A stretch of DNA of 64,000 bases from contig JAOAPN010000006.1 of NCBI GenBank assembly GCA_025462885.1, positions 1-64,000 of the forward strand. Reading direction: 5' to 3'. A program made the translations under genes and the position numbers. Source of the DNA: Acidobacteriaceae bacterium (GTDB taxonomy: Bacteria > Acidobacteriota > Terriglobia > Terriglobales > Acidobacteriaceae). Of the stretch, positions 25,689 through 35,808 are shown piece by piece. The notes under the pieces were generated by a model. The model saw only the letters and a program-made list of their open reading frames with translations. It did no database searches and was not told where the DNA came from. How positions within the stretch are numbered: position 1 is the first letter of the stretch; every line of letters starts with the position of its first letter.

Positions 25689-28559
25689 ATGCAGCGTTCC
25701 AAAGCTCTACGGGCAGGATTGTCCTCACGCACGGCCCTTGCCACCTCGCTCGCCCTGGCATCCATGGGACTCGCCGGCTCCCACGCCCTCGCGCAGACCG
25801 CGGCCCCCAAACTGCCGCCCGCCAGGTCTCTGAAGCTGCCGGAGCTGAAGTACGAAAAGTTCACCCTGCCGAACGGCCTGGTCGTCCTGACCCACGAAGA
25901 CCACCGCCTCCCGCTCGTCGCCGTCGACCTCTGGTACCACGTCGGCCCGCTGAACGAGCGCGCCGGACGCACCGGCTTCGCCCACCTCTTCGAGCACATG
26001 ATGTTCGAGGGCTCCGAGCACGTCGGCGAGAAGGCCCACATCAAGTACGTCCAGGGCGCTGGTGCAACCGATGTCAACGGCACCACCAGCTTCGACCGCA
26101 CCAACTACTTTGAGACCGTCCCCAGCAACCAGCTTGAACTCGCCCTGTGGCTCGAAAGCGACCGCATGGGCTTCCTGCTCGAAGGCCTGGACCGCGAGAA
26201 GCTCGCCAACCAGCGCGATGTCGTCCGCAACGAGCGGCGCCAGGGCGAAGGCCGCCCCTACAACACCGCCAGCGAAGAGGTCTACCACCTCCTCTTCTCC
26301 CACGACCACCCTTACTACCCCTCCGTCATCGGCTCCCATGCCGACATCGAAGCCGCCCGCATCGCTGACATTCGCGACTTCCACCAGCAGTTCTACACGC
26401 CTAACAACGCCAGCATCGCCATCGCCGGCGACTTCAACCCCGCACAGCTTAAGGCCCTGCTCACCAAGTACTTCGGCCCCATCCCCGCGGGCCCGAAGGT
26501 AACGCCGGTCACGCTCACCACCCCGCCGATCTCCGAGCAAAAACGTGCCACCGTCACCGACACCGTTAAGCTGCCGCAGCTCCGCATCGCCTTCCTGACC
26601 CCCGCCGCCTACACCCCCGGCGACGTCGATACATCGCTCGCCGGGTACGTTCTCGGCGGAGCCAAGGCCAGCCGCCTCGACCAGAAGCTGGTCTACCAGC
26701 AGCAGGTCGCCCAGTCGGTAAGCTGCAGTGACGATCCGCTCAAACTCACCGGGATCTTCGAGTGCACCCTTACCGCCAAGCCCGGCGTAAAACTCGAAGA
26801 CCTCGAAACCACCTTCTGGCAGGAGCTTGCGAAGCTCCAGACCGAAGGGCCGACGCAGGATGAGCTCGACTCCGCCCGCACCATCGTCGTCACCCGCAAG
26901 GTCACCGGCCTGCAGCGCCTCGGCGGTTTCGGCGGCATTGCCGACACGCTCAACAGCTACAACCAGTACCTCGGTGATCCCGGATACCTGCCCAAGGATG
27001 TCGCCCGCTACCAGGCAGCCACCATCGCCAGCGTGAAGCAGGCTGCCGCGAAGTACCTCGACAAGAACCACGCCGTCGTCGTCTCCTGCGTTCCCGGCAA
27101 GAAGGTCGTCGATGACGTCCCCCGCAGCCCCGCCGACACCGACGCCAACGTCAAGTTGACCGCACCTTACTCCGCCGACTTCGAGACCGCCCAGAACTGG
27201 CGCAAGACTCCGCCCCCCGCAGGCCCGGCCCTCACCTTCCATCTTCCCGTCCCCCAGACCTTCACCTTGAAGAACGGCCTCCAAGTCCTTTTGGTCACCG
27301 ATCCGAACCTTCCCGTCCTTGCAGCCAGCGTGGTCTCCCGCTCCGGCAGTGAAACGAATCCTACCGACCAGCCGGGCCTTGCCACCTTCACCGCCGCGAT
27401 GCTCACCGAGGGCACCGCGCAACGCACCTCCACCCAGCTCGCCGAGGACTCCGAACGCATCGGCACGCGGCTCGGAGCTGTCTCGTCGATGGACGGAACC
27501 ACCACCAGCGTCAGCGTCCTCACCAATAACACCGCCGCAGCGATGGACCTGCTCAGCGATGTCGTCCTGCACCCGGCTTTCCCTGCAGCGGACCTCGAGC
27601 GCATCCGCAAGCAGCGGATGGTCTCCATCCAGCAGGAGAGCGACCAGCCCACCGCCATCGCCCAGCGCGTCGGCCCGAAGATCGTCTACGGCAGCCAGCC
27701 CTACGGCTTCAGCAACAGCGGTACGGTCGACAGCGTGAAATCCATCACCCGCGACCAGATGCTGGCCTTCTGGTCCGCTCATTACGGCCCTAAGGACTCC
27801 GCGCTCGTCCTCGCCGGCGACCTGAAAGAGCCCGAAGCCCGCACCCTGGCCGAGCGCTACTTTGGCGGCTGGACCGGCAGCTCGACCGGTACCGTCACAC
27901 TGCCACCGCCACCCGCCCCGCCCGCACTCCGCCTGGTGATCGTCGATAAACCCGGCTCTCCCCAGACTGCCTTATTCGCCTATGGAATCGGCCTCCCCCG
28001 CTCGACCCCGAACCTCGAAGCCCTGCAGGTGATGAACTACACCCTCGGCGGCAGCTTCGCCAGCCGTATCAATATGAATCTCCGCGAGGTCCACGGCTAC
28101 ACCTACGGCGCCCAGTCGCTCTATACCCTCTACCGCACCGGCGGCCCCTTTCTCGCAGGAGGACTCGTCAAAACCGACGTCACCGCCGCCGCAGCCAAAG
28201 AGATGATGTTCGAGATCAAGCGTATCCAGACCGAACCACCCACTCCGGAGGAGCTGAAGATGGCCAAGGACGCCCGCGTCCAGTCCATCCCGGCCCAGTT
28301 TGAGACCACTGCCGCCACCGCCGCAGCTATGAGCGCAATCTTCCTCTATGATCGCCCGCTCGACTACTACGCTAAACTGCCTGACGCCTACCGCGCCGTC
28401 ACAGCGGCAGACGTAGTAGCTGCCGCAAAGAACGACGTCCACCCCGACCACCTCGTCATCGTAGCCGTAGGCGACAAGGCCAAGATCGAGCCCAGTCTAA
28501 AGGAGCTGAACCTGGCCCCGATCGAGTACAGCGACCCCTCGGGTAATCTCACCAAGTAG
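25689..28559 (+). CDS. Secreted M16-family zinc metallopeptidase, two tandem units
   Basis: Start chosen at ATG 25689 with GGAG eight bases before it. The 956-residue product has a signal peptide (about 1-36, ending HALA). The first M16 unit has the inverted zinc motif H99-L-F-E102-H103 and the following acidic helix region ([17 protein letters not shown]). A second unit from about 510 on lacks HxxEH and is the usual non-catalytic half, with the C-terminal motif [13 protein letters not shown]. Such clam-shell peptidases degrade peptides that fit the closed chamber. A terminator follows at 28578. The gene is single. Confidence 0.93.
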   Translation: MQRSKALRAGLSSRTALATSLALASMGLAGSHALAQTAAPKLPPARSLKLPELKYEKFTLPNGLVVLTHEDHRLPLVAVDLWYHVGPLNERAGRTGFAHLFEHMMFEGSEHVGEKAHIKYVQGAGATDVNGTTSFDRTNYFETVPSNQLELALWLESDRMGFLLEGLDREKLANQRDVVRNERRQGEGRPYNTASEEVYHLLFSHDHPYYPSVIGSHADIEAARIADIRDFHQQFYTPNNASIAIAGDFNPAQLKALLTKYFGPIPAGPKVTPVTLTTPPISEQKRATVTDTVKLPQLRIAFLTPAAYTPGDVDTSLAGYVLGGAKASRLDQKLVYQQQVAQSVSCSDDPLKLTGIFECTLTAKPGVKLEDLETTFWQELAKLQTEGPTQDELDSARTIVVTRKVTGLQRLGGFGGIADTLNSYNQYLGDPGYLPKDVARYQAATIASVKQAAAKYLDKNHAVVVSCVPGKKVVDDVPRSPADTDANVKLTAPYSADFETAQNWRKTPPPAGPALTFHLPVPQTFTLKNGLQVLLVTDPNLPVLAASVVSRSGSETNPTDQPGLATFTAAMLTEGTAQRTSTQLAEDSERIGTRLGAVSSMDGTTTSVSVLTNNTAAAMDLLSDVVLHPAFPAADLERIRKQRMVSIQQESDQPTAIAQRVGPKIVYGSQPYGFSNSGTVDSVKSITRDQMLAFWSAHYGPKDSALVLAGDLKEPEARTLAERYFGGWTGSSTGTVTLPPPPAPPALRLVIVDKPGSPQTALFAYGIGLPRSTPNLEALQVMNYTLGGSFASRINMNLREVHGYTYGAQSLYTLYRTGGPFLAGGLVKTDVTAAAAKEMMFEIKRIQTEPPTPEELKMAKDARVQSIPAQFETTAATAAAMSAIFLYDRPLDYYAKLPDAYRAVTAADVVAAAKNDVHPDHLVIVAVGDKAKIEPSLKELNLAPIEYSDPSGNLTK

Positions 28560-28577
28560 CCACAACCAGACTAAAGA

Positions 28578-28610
28578 ATGCCCGGAAGCAGTCCGCCTCC
28601 GGGCATTTTT
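28578..28610 (+). terminator. Intrinsic terminator of the M16 peptidase gene
   Basis: ATGCCCGGA and TCCGGGCAT form a 9-bp stem followed by TTTT, 18 bases after the stop codon. Confidence 0.85.
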
Positions 28611-28660
28611 GCGTAGAAATATTTTTAGTCCATTGGCCCGTCCCGCGCGTCCAAAGCTGC

Positions 28661-28822
28661 ATGGGTGCACGCGCCTGGATCTGGTTCGCCGGCTGCTTCG
28701 TCTGGGTCCTCGACGGGGGCTTGAGTGTGCACTACCGGAACTGGCCCCACGCGGAGCTGGCCTTCGCGGTGGCCATGGTCTTCTTCGCCGCCGGGATGCT
28801 CTACCGCCAGCAACGCCCCTGA
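28661..28822 (+). CDS. Small membrane protein of 53 residues, unknown
   Basis: This 54-codon ORF is open from ATG 28661 to TGA 28822. The translation has two hydrophobic segments, at about 5-20 (WIWFAGCFVWVLDGG) and 31-47 (ELAFAVAMVFFAAGML), separated by a polar turn with HYRNWPH, and ends with a basic YRQQR tail. That is the layout of a two-helix hairpin membrane protein with a positive-inside end. No SD is visible. It lies after a terminator and before a repeat element, so it must have its own promoter. Function is unknown; composition is protein-like, but confirmation needs homologues. Confidence 0.55.
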   Translation: MGARAWIWFAGCFVWVLDGGLSVHYRNWPHAELAFAVAMVFFAAGMLYRQQRP

Positions 28823-28868
28823 CCTGCAAGATGAAACTGGCTTTGAATTTCGAAGCCAGAAGAAAATT

Positions 28869-28930
28869 GTCATCCTGAGCGAAGGGGCTCACAGTCTTAC
28901 CGTGAGCCCCGCAGTCGAAGGACCTGCATT
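28869..28930. repeat. CATCCTGAGCGAAG-type dispersed repeat with internal hairpin
   Basis: The block TGTCATCCTGAGCGAAG starts the element and GTCGAAGGACCTGC ends it. Between them GGGGCTCAC (28884-28892) pairs with GTGAGCCCC (28902-28910). A shorter, uninterrupted relative (CCATCCTGAGCAAAGCGAAGGACCCGC) lies at 62163-62189. Similar sequences are frequent between genes of Acidobacteria. Confidence 0.65.
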
Positions 28931-28960
28931 TGCAGTTCCTTCCATCGCCACTAAATTGCT

Positions 28961-29836
28961 TTAAGCCTTGCCCAGCACCCGAGCCATCGCCTCGCCCAGC
29001 TCAGCAGGCGACTTGACCACCGTGATCCCGGCTTCGGTCATCGCCTTCATCTTCTCCGCGGCAGTTCCTTCGCCGCCGGAGATGATCGCGCCCGCGTGTC
29101 CCATGCGGCGTCCCGGAGGTGCCGTCTGGCCCGCGATGAAGCCGACAACGGGCTTCTTCACAAACTCCTTGATGTACTTCGCCGCAGCCTCTTCCGCCGA
29201 TCCGCCGATCTCGCCGATCATGATGATCGCCTCGGTTTCGGGGTCTTCGTTCAGCAGCTTCAAAGCATCAATGTGCGTCGTCCCGATGATCGGATCGCCA
29301 CCGATACCGATGGCCGTCGACTGTCCAATGCCACGCGTCGTCAACTGATAGACCGCCTCGTAGGTCAACGTTCCCGACTTCGAAACGATGCCGACCGAAC
29401 CTTCTTTATGAATCCGGCCCGGCATGATGCCGACCTTCGCCTTACCCGGCGAGATCACGCCCGGGCAGTTCGGCCCGATCAGGCGCGACTTGGAGTTCTT
29501 CACGATCTCCCACACCTTCACCATGTCGAGCACCGGAATGCCTTCGGTGATGCAGATAACCAGCGGCAGGCCAGCAGCCGTCGCTTCCAGAATTCCGTCC
29601 GCAGCGAACGGCGGTGGCACAAAGATCACCGAAACGTTCGCGCCGGTCTCCTTCACTGCTTCTTCAACCGTGTTGAAGACGGGGAAGCCATCGACGGTAG
29701 TACCGCCCTTGCCGGGGGTCACTCCGCCCACAACGTTGGTGCCGTAGTCGCGGCAACCCTGGGCGTGGAACAGACCTTCACGACCGGTAATTCCCTGCAC
29801 GATCAGCCGCGTATTTTTATCAACCAGAACTGCCAT
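28961..29836 (-). CDS. sucD: Succinyl-CoA synthetase, alpha subunit
   Basis: The 291-residue protein has the CoA-binding Rossmann motif VQGITGREG near the start, [22 protein letters not shown]-like sequence, and the phosphohistidine region [17 protein letters not shown] with the catalytic His at about 246. It forms the citric-acid-cycle enzyme that makes ATP or GTP from succinyl-CoA together with SucC. SD GAGG stands about eight bases before the ATG. In this window it is separated from sucC by a small gene of 102 codons, which is unusual. Confidence 0.97.
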   Translation of the reverse strand: MAVLVDKNTRLIVQGITGREGLFHAQGCRDYGTNVVGGVTPGKGGTTVDGFPVFNTVEEAVKETGANVSVIFVPPPFAADGILEATAAGLPLVICITEGIPVLDMVKVWEIVKNSKSRLIGPNCPGVISPGKAKVGIMPGRIHKEGSVGIVSKSGTLTYEAVYQLTTRGIGQSTAIGIGGDPIIGTTHIDALKLLNEDPETEAIIMIGEIGGSAEEAAAKYIKEFVKKPVVGFIAGQTAPPGRRMGHAGAIISGGEGTAAEKMKAMTEAGITVVKSPAELGEAMARVLGKA

Positions 29837-29857
29837 TCAATCCTCGTTTCCAAGCTC

Positions 29858-30166
29858 TTATTGAAGCTTTTTCCAACTGGAAATACTGAGTGATGAGATT
29901 CCTTTGGAATCTTTTGACAAAATTCCTGTAGCAAAGAGATCTGCCACTACTCCCGGCTCACAAATTTCGGAATATAGAACTGCCTCGATTTGCTCATCGT
30001 TATACATTCCAATGCCGCCATGAGATGCTCGACGATTCGAGAAATCACACAGTATTTTCACTACGCCGATAGCATTACTGAGCGGCCAAGCTCGCTTCTT
30101 GGCAAGCAAGACGACTTTTGGATCAGCATCGTCCGCAATAGTTCTCAGCAATCGATCTTTGAACAT
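29858..30166 (-). CDS. Unknown 102-residue protein inserted between sucC and sucD
   Basis: The ORF starts ATG 30166, four bases after the TAA of sucC, with the SD AAAGGA inside the end of sucC, and stops 21 bases before sucD. Spacing and SD make it a real member of the operon. The product is soluble, with a Lys/Arg-rich N-terminal half and Asp/Glu-rich middle (EQIEAVLYSEICEPGVVADL, about 59-78). The DNA is visibly richer in A and T than the flanking suc genes, which suggests acquisition. I do not recognise a family. The pattern 'LLxxIADDADPKVVLLAK' and 'LxNAIGVVKIL' reads like alpha-helical repeats but is not diagnostic. Confidence 0.75.
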   Translation of the reverse strand: MFKDRLLRTIADDADPKVVLLAKKRAWPLSNAIGVVKILCDFSNRRASHGGIGMYNDEQIEAVLYSEICEPGVVADLFATGILSKDSKGISSLSISSWKKLQ

Positions 30167-30170
30167 CCAA

Positions 30171-31343
30171 TTATCCTTTTGCAGCCTTAACTGCCAGATC
30201 TGCAGCGTCCTTCATCGTTGTGCCCACTTCAAACTTCAAGCCCGACTCGGCAAGAATCTTGCGTCCCTCTTCCACATTCGTTCCTTCAAGCCGAAGGATG
30301 ATCGGAAGCTGAACATTGAGTTTCTTGGCAGCAGCCACAACCGCCGTAGCCAGAACATCGACCCGCAGGATGCCGCCGAAGATGTTGATGAAGATCGCCT
30401 TCACATTCGGATCGCTCAACAGGATGCCGAAGGCGTTCTCGATCTGCTCCTGGTTTGCGCCGCCTCCAACGTCGAGGAAGTTTGCAGCAGAACCGCCGGC
30501 GTACTCGATGATGTCCATGGTTGCCATCGCCAGTCCGGCACCGTTCACCATGCAGGCGATGTTGCCGTCGAGCTTGATGTAGTTCAGCGCGAACTTGCTG
30601 GCTTCTACTTCGAGCGGGTCTTCCTCGGCGAGGTCGCGTAGTTCCTTCAGGTCCTTGTGCCGGAACATCGCGTTGTCGTCGAAGTTGATCTTGCAGTCCA
30701 GGGCGAGCAGCTTGTCGTCCTTGGTGGTGATGAAGGGGTTGATCTCCATCAGCGTCGAATCGGTGTCGATGAAGGCCTTGTACAGACCGGTCATGAACTT
30801 GACCGCATCGTTGATCTGCGTCGGCTTCAGGCCCAGCTTGAACGCCAGCTTGCGCGCCTGGTACGGCTGAAAGCCAATCGCCGGCTCGATGTATTCCTTG
30901 TAGATCAGTTCGGGCGTGTCGTGCGCGACCTGCTCGATCTCCATACCGCCGGACTGCGAGGCCATGAAGACGACCTTTGCCGAGGCGCGATCCAGCACCA
31001 ATCCGAGGTAAAGCTCGCGCTCAATGGCCGAGCCCTCTTCGATCAGCAGCCGCTGGACCTTCTGTCCCGCCGGGCCGGTCTGGTGGGTGACCAACTGCAT
31101 GCCGAGAATCGCCTTCGACGCCGCGTTCGCATCGTCCAGGGTCTTCACGACCTTGACTCCGCCGCCCTTGCCGCGTCCGCCCGCATGGATCTGGGCCTTC
31201 ACCACGACGACCGCATTGCCTGCGGCGAACAGTGCCTTGGCAGCCGTATCGGCCTGCTCCAGCGTGGTCGCCATCTCGCCGCCGGGAACCGGCACGTTGT
31301 ACTTACGAAGGATCTCTTTTGCCTGGTACTCGTGAATTTTCAT
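30171..31343 (-). CDS. sucC: Succinyl-CoA synthetase, beta subunit
   Basis: The 390-residue protein starts [15 protein letters not shown], has the ATP-grasp domain with [18 protein letters not shown] and MEINPF, and the ligase/CoA-binding C-terminal part with [18 protein letters not shown] and FINIFGGI. It pairs with SucD. The gene is first in the sucC-orf-sucD operon. Confidence 0.97.
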   Translation of the reverse strand: MKIHEYQAKEILRKYNVPVPGGEMATTLEQADTAAKALFAAGNAVVVVKAQIHAGGRGKGGGVKVVKTLDDANAASKAILGMQLVTHQTGPAGQKVQRLLIEEGSAIERELYLGLVLDRASAKVVFMASQSGGMEIEQVAHDTPELIYKEYIEPAIGFQPYQARKLAFKLGLKPTQINDAVKFMTGLYKAFIDTDSTLMEINPFITTKDDKLLALDCKINFDDNAMFRHKDLKELRDLAEEDPLEVEASKFALNYIKLDGNIACMVNGAGLAMATMDIIEYAGGSAANFLDVGGGANQEQIENAFGILLSDPNVKAIFINIFGGILRVDVLATAVVAAAKKLNVQLPIILRLEGTNVEEGRKILAESGLKFEVGTTMKDAADLAVKAAKG

Positions 31344-31507
31344 AGGTAGGGTTCACATACAGCCTGCGCGAGAAGTGTAGCGGACGCGGACAACGCATCG
31401 CAATCCAAGATCGCACATTTGTGCGGTTATCGTTTTGCCTGCTGGCCGAGTGTCAAATTACGCCCAATTTATCGCATGCAAAAGATGGTGCCGTTGGGTC
31501 AGTTGGG

Positions 31508-33100
31508 TCAAGGGACGCGGGTGTAAACGTCGAAGACATCGTTCCCCGGCTGCTGTCGATAGTGAGTCCACTCCGCCGCGAAGGCAGGGCTCTGGAGAAA
31601 CCATGTGAGGAAGTCGAACGGATGACCTTCAAGAAAGCCGCAATAGTGACGGTCCGTACATCGTTCCACCATCACGACCGGGGGACGCCAGTAGCCCAGA
31701 TCTTCCGCGGTCTCTCTTCGTTGAAGCGCCTCCAGGTCAGTCAGGACGCCGGGTGTCAGCCGCTTAAAAGTCTTCTCATGATATGAAATCCCCGGTTGGT
31801 TCAGGACAATGGCCGGCAGCCTCCAAAGATGACCGAAGCGGCTGCCCCAAAGAAGATGGTGGCTATAGACCTCTGAAAATGCCGGGAGCGCAGTAGAAAA
31901 GACATAAACCGTAGTCTGCGGAGCATAGGGCGCGAGCAGAGGCGCGAGATAGACCTGCTCCGGCGGAAGGCGACGAAGGCTCCTCTCATGGATCGTCAGG
32001 CCACCCTGCCACGCCATCAGCAGCGCAATCGCAATCACTGCAAGGGCGGACACTGGATTGGAACTTCTGGCCCACATCTCCAGCATCGGATACACCACAT
32101 CCAGAGCCAGAAGAACGAAGGCCAGAAAAAGGAACGTCTTCTTGGGAAATGCCTGGTACGTCCAGCCGGCATGTTGGATGTCGAGCGCAATCGAGGCCCC
32201 AATGCTGCACACCGCGAACGAAAAGGACACCAGCGGGTATCGCAACGACCTGCGAAGAACAAAACATCCCCCCAGGACCAGCGCCAGGGAGATGATGAAA
32301 TGTCGTTGATCGTGGACCGCCAGATCGAACGCACTGGATTTCCCGAAAGCCCAGTAGGTCTGAAGCAGCTGCGGTACTGTATCTCGCAGATAAAGCGGCG
32401 CCACAAAGCGAATCAATAACAGATACAGGACTCCCACGCCGAGTAGAGCGAGCAGTTCGGGCCGGAGGATGCGGCGGACGTTCCGACTGTAAAGCAGAAG
32501 GCAGATCTCAAGTGCAGCGATGGCCAGAACCTGCTGCGGCTTTAAGCAGACTCCAAGGCCTGCCAACACCCCGATTCCGCAATACTCGGCCACTGACAGC
32601 CTTCGAGCCGAGAGACTGGCGGCGGCAACGATATAAGGGAGGGTCAGGATCACCATCAACTGCTCGCGCTGCGCGAAGTCCGGAGCTTCAATCCCGAGGG
32701 CACACCCAGCGATGGCGATCCCTATCAGAGCCAACTCGAAGGAACGCTCCCGGCCATTCTGGATGCGAAGAATGCGGACGGACCAGGCCGCGCTCCCATA
32801 GGCCATTACCGTAACGATCAGACGCAGCATCAGCGTAGGCGAGACCGAAACAATCCGCGCCAGCAGGACTGGAATCGTCGAGAACCACAGGATGGCAGGG
32901 GGGTTGGTCTCACTCAGGTGCGGGCCGTACAGCTTGACCCCCGAGAGCATCTGCTGCGCCGCATAGAGATACCAGGACTGGTCATGGCTCGGACGCACCA
33001 TAAAAGCTAGCGTAACGGTATAGATCAAGACTGCGCTCGCAGCCGTGACCAGCGTAAGGAAGAGGTAGGTTCGCTTGCTCCGTCGCTGGATCTCTCCCAA
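31508..33100 (-). CDS. Polytopic GT-C-type glycosyltransferase
   Basis: The start is probably TTG 33100, three bases after the stop of the GT2 gene; no later start keeps the first helix. The 530-residue protein has about ten to twelve membrane helices. The first periplasmic loop reads SHDQSWYLYAAQQMLSGVKLYG followed by NPPAI, the layout of ArnT/PMT-like GT-C enzymes, with an Asp that would match the catalytic acid. The last 130 residues are soluble. Such enzymes move sugars from polyprenyl phosphate to lipids, glycans or proteins outside the membrane. The polyprenyl-phosphate sugar could be made by the GT2 protein encoded just upstream. Confidence 0.75.
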   Translation of the reverse strand: MGEIQRRSKRTYLFLTLVTAASAVLIYTVTLAFMVRPSHDQSWYLYAAQQMLSGVKLYGPHLSETNPPAILWFSTIPVLLARIVSVSPTLMLRLIVTVMAYGSAAWSVRILRIQNGRERSFELALIGIAIAGCALGIEAPDFAQREQLMVILTLPYIVAAASLSARRLSVAEYCGIGVLAGLGVCLKPQQVLAIAALEICLLLYSRNVRRILRPELLALLGVGVLYLLLIRFVAPLYLRDTVPQLLQTYWAFGKSSAFDLAVHDQRHFIISLALVLGGCFVLRRSLRYPLVSFSFAVCSIGASIALDIQHAGWTYQAFPKKTFLFLAFVLLALDVVYPMLEMWARSSNPVSALAVIAIALLMAWQGGLTIHERSLRRLPPEQVYLAPLLAPYAPQTTVYVFSTALPAFSEVYSHHLLWGSRFGHLWRLPAIVLNQPGISYHEKTFKRLTPGVLTDLEALQRRETAEDLGYWRPPVVMVERCTDRHYCGFLEGHPFDFLTWFLQSPAFAAEWTHYRQQPGNDVFDVYTRVP

Positions 33101-33103
33101 GGG

Positions 33104-34135
33104 CTAGACCCGTCCCATCGCGATGTTTTGACTTTGATTTTGAAGCTCCAAGCTGGTTGCGATGGGTCGCCGCGTCCCACGCAGCGACAGCCTGGAGGCC
33201 ACGTAAATCTTGTAGTCCGCCAGGGGGATCACCAGCCGCTGGACCCGGTTATGCAACAGCATCAGGATGGACGAGAGCGTCACGCTCAGAACCTGCGCCA
33301 GAATCATCACCATTCCAAAGCTGACCGTGGTGGCCCAGCCCGGCGTAGCGTGGAGCGGAAAAAACAGCCGCAGTGTCAGTACAAACGCAATAGAAAGCGC
33401 GGTCACCACGAACAGGCCCACGGTCAGCAGCAGCAGACGCACGAAGATCGTGTCGGCATAGACCGAGATGCCGCTGAGCCCATGCACGACCAGCGATGTG
33501 AAATTCATCTTCGACTTGCCCGCATAGCGTTTCGCACGATCGACGGGAACAGACTCAAACGGAAGCCGGGACCGCAGAACCGCTGCCGGCAGGTTGTTCC
33601 ATAGATCGGAGACCATTACCAGCCGACGCGCATACGATCGCGAGATAACCGAGAAATTTCCGAAATTGATCTGTTTACCCGTAACCAGTTTGAAGACGAA
33701 CTTGTAGATCAGGTAGGAGAGGCGGAAGGTAAGGTTTTCGGAGCGCCTGCGCCGCTGCGCTACTCTGCAGAAATCCTGCCGTTCCCCGATCTCCTCTGTC
33801 ATCTTGCCGATAGCCAGCGGAGAATCTTCGCCATCCGCGTCCATGATCAGAGTTGCGTCGGAATCGTTGTCCTCTACGGAGACGCAAAGACCAACCGCAA
33901 TGGCACGTTGATGGCCCACATTGACTGAAAGGTGGACGATTTCAACATCTCCCAGATGCTTCAGCCCGGCAACAGACGACAGAATGCATTGATACGACTC
34001 GGTCGAACCATCGTCGACGGCCGTGATGTCCACCAGGAAGGGCAGGGTCGCCACCGCCTCATCCAGATCGTGCAAGAGAAGGCCCAGGGACACCCAGTCG
34101 TTATAAACAGGAGTAACGATGCGCAGGCGATGCAT
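33104..34135 (-). CDS. Family 2 glycosyltransferase with two membrane helices (GtrB/DPM1-like)
   Basis: Start chosen at ATG 34135, directly before the fold (LRIVTPVYNDWVSLG); an in-frame ATG at 34201 would add 22 residues encoded partly by a 12-bp direct repeat (ATCAATATCTGG twice at about 34153-34176). The 343-residue product has the GT2 motifs AVDDGSTE, IMDADGEDSP, and a region around RAKRYAGKSKMN in place of the usual RxxG acceptor motif. Two C-terminal helices follow. This is the form of enzymes that make polyprenyl-phosphate hexoses. It is coupled to the GT-C gene downstream. Confidence 0.85.
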   Translation of the reverse strand: MHRLRIVTPVYNDWVSLGLLLHDLDEAVATLPFLVDITAVDDGSTESYQCILSSVAGLKHLGDVEIVHLSVNVGHQRAIAVGLCVSVEDNDSDATLIMDADGEDSPLAIGKMTEEIGERQDFCRVAQRRRRSENLTFRLSYLIYKFVFKLVTGKQINFGNFSVISRSYARRLVMVSDLWNNLPAAVLRSRLPFESVPVDRAKRYAGKSKMNFTSLVVHGLSGISVYADTIFVRLLLLTVGLFVVTALSIAFVLTLRLFFPLHATPGWATTVSFGMVMILAQVLSVTLSSILMLLHNRVQRLVIPLADYKIYVASRLSLRGTRRPIATSLELQNQSQNIAMGRV

Positions 34136-34373
34136 TGGCTCAAATATCTCCACTGAATCAATATCTGGATCAATATCTGGCCCGTTGCAGCGAACTCCCA
34201 CGACTCGCCACCCATCTTGCCCTCAACTTTGAGCCTTCGCATACTAAACGTCAATCAAAAAGAGCCGCGCCCTCACACCAAAAGGAGCATTGGTCTTGCA
34301 CAATGCGTAGTAACGTGCGGCCTGGCCCCAGGGACCGGCCAACTGAAGCCGCGCATGCTGCTAGGCTTATTGC

Positions 34374-35420
34374 ATGTCTCCGCAGCCCCATCTCCAGCGC
34401 ATCATGGAGCACCGCGTCACCCTCAGCCGGGAACAGGCCCGCGACCTGATGCACCAGGTATTCCTGGGCGAACTTTCCGAGATCGAGATCGCCGCCCTGA
34501 CCGGCGCTCTCTCCGCCCGCGGCGAAACTGCCGCTGAAGTCGCTGGCTTCGTTGACTCCATGCGCGCCGCCGCTACGCCCCTTCCGCTTACCGAGGTCGA
34601 AAAGCAGCAGTTAGTCGATACCTGCGGCACCGGCGGAGACGCCAGCGGCACCTTCAATATCTCCACCGCCGCCGCCCTGGTCGCCGCCGCCGCCGGAGCA
34701 ACCGTCGCCAAGCATGGCAATCGCGCCGTCACCTCGCGCTGTGGTTCGGCCGACGTGCTGGAGGCTCTCGGCATTCCCGTCGGACTCGATCCTGCCCAGG
34801 CGGCTGAGGCCCTGAGACGACACCGCTTCGCCTTCCTCCACGCCCCCAGTCTCCATCCGGCGATGAAGGCCGTCCTCCCGGTGCGCCGAGCCCTCGGCAT
34901 CCGCACCGTCTTCAACATCCTGGGCCCCCTCACCAACCCCGCCGGAGCCTCCGCGCAGGTCATGGGCGTCTATGCGCCGCACCTCGTCCCTCTGGTCGCC
35001 GAGGCGATGGCCCTGCTCGGAACCCGCCATGCCTTCGTCGTTCACGGCGACGAAGGAGATCAGGGCGGATTGGACGAGCTCTCCATCTCCGGCCCCAGCC
35101 TGCTGGCCGAAGTCCGCACCACGCCCGGCGCCACCTCGACCGTCACCCTCAGCACCATCGCGCCGGAAGAATTCGGCCTGACCCGTGCCCCGCTTGAGTC
35201 GCTCACCGGCGGAAACGCTATCGTTAATGCAGAGATCCTCCGCGCCATCTTCGCCGGACACCCCGGCCCCCAGCGTGACGTCGTCCTCCTCAACGCCGCT
35301 GCCGTTTTGGTCACCGCCGGCCTCTCCCCGGACCTCGCCGCCGGCATCCAGCTCGCAGCCAGTACCATCGACGAGGGTAAAGTCACGGAACTCGTCGCCG
35401 ACTTATCCCGTACAGACTAG
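34374..35420 (+). CDS. trpD: Anthranilate phosphoribosyltransferase
   Basis: The 348-residue protein has the family motifs DTCGTGGDASGTFNIST, AKHGNRAVTSRCGSADVLEALG and FNILGPLTNPA, in order. It joins anthranilate and PRPP in tryptophan synthesis. No other trp gene is in the window. No leader peptide with Trp codons was seen. The YbjQ gene follows after 18 bases and may be cotranscribed. Confidence 0.96.
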   Translation: MSPQPHLQRIMEHRVTLSREQARDLMHQVFLGELSEIEIAALTGALSARGETAAEVAGFVDSMRAAATPLPLTEVEKQQLVDTCGTGGDASGTFNISTAAALVAAAAGATVAKHGNRAVTSRCGSADVLEALGIPVGLDPAQAAEALRRHRFAFLHAPSLHPAMKAVLPVRRALGIRTVFNILGPLTNPAGASAQVMGVYAPHLVPLVAEAMALLGTRHAFVVHGDEGDQGGLDELSISGPSLLAEVRTTPGATSTVTLSTIAPEEFGLTRAPLESLTGGNAIVNAEILRAIFAGHPGPQRDVVLLNAAAVLVTAGLSPDLAAGIQLAASTIDEGKVTELVADLSRTD

Positions 35421-35438
35421 AGCAACCCGGAGCAACCC

Positions 35439-35798
35439 ATGTCGACCTACCCACCGCCGCAAGTCGCCCTTCACCCCGCCGCAATTACAACCGCCCTCGA
35501 ACTCCCCGGGTACAGGATCGTCCAGAACCTCGGCGTCGTGCGCGGCATCGTCGTGCGTTCGCGCAACGTCTTCGCCACCATCGGCGCAGGCCTGCAAACC
35601 CTGGTCGGCGGTGACATCACCCTGTTCACCGAACTCTGCGAAAAGACCCGCCAGGACTCTTTCGCCATGATGAGCCTGCACGCCTCCCAGATGGGCGCCA
35701 ACGCCGTGATCGCCTTCCGTTACGACGCCAACGAAATCATGCAGGGCGTCACAGAGGTTCTCGCCTACGGCACTGCAGTTATCGTTGAAAAAATCTAG
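35439..35798 (+). CDS. YbjQ/UPF0145 family protein
   Basis: The 119-residue protein matches the heavy-metal-binding-domain family (YbjQ): YRIVQNLGVVRGIVVRSRN, LVGGDITLFTELCEKTRQD and MGANAVIAFRYDANE. Members form small pentameric rings; the role is not established. SD GGAG lies eight bases before the ATG and the gene is 18 bases after trpD. Its stop is ten bases from that of the convergent GH92 gene. Confidence 0.9.
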   Translation: MSTYPPPQVALHPAAITTALELPGYRIVQNLGVVRGIVVRSRNVFATIGAGLQTLVGGDITLFTELCEKTRQDSFAMMSLHASQMGANAVIAFRYDANEIMQGVTEVLAYGTAVIVEKI

Positions 35799-35808
35799 AA
35801 AAGGCCTA

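Noticed and set aside
25725-27782. Long minus-strand ORF of 685 codons opposite the M16 peptidase gene
   Set aside because: It is an antisense shadow of a GC-rich gene: Gly/Val/Asp-rich, with no known motif, while the plus strand has clear M16 motifs and a signal peptide.
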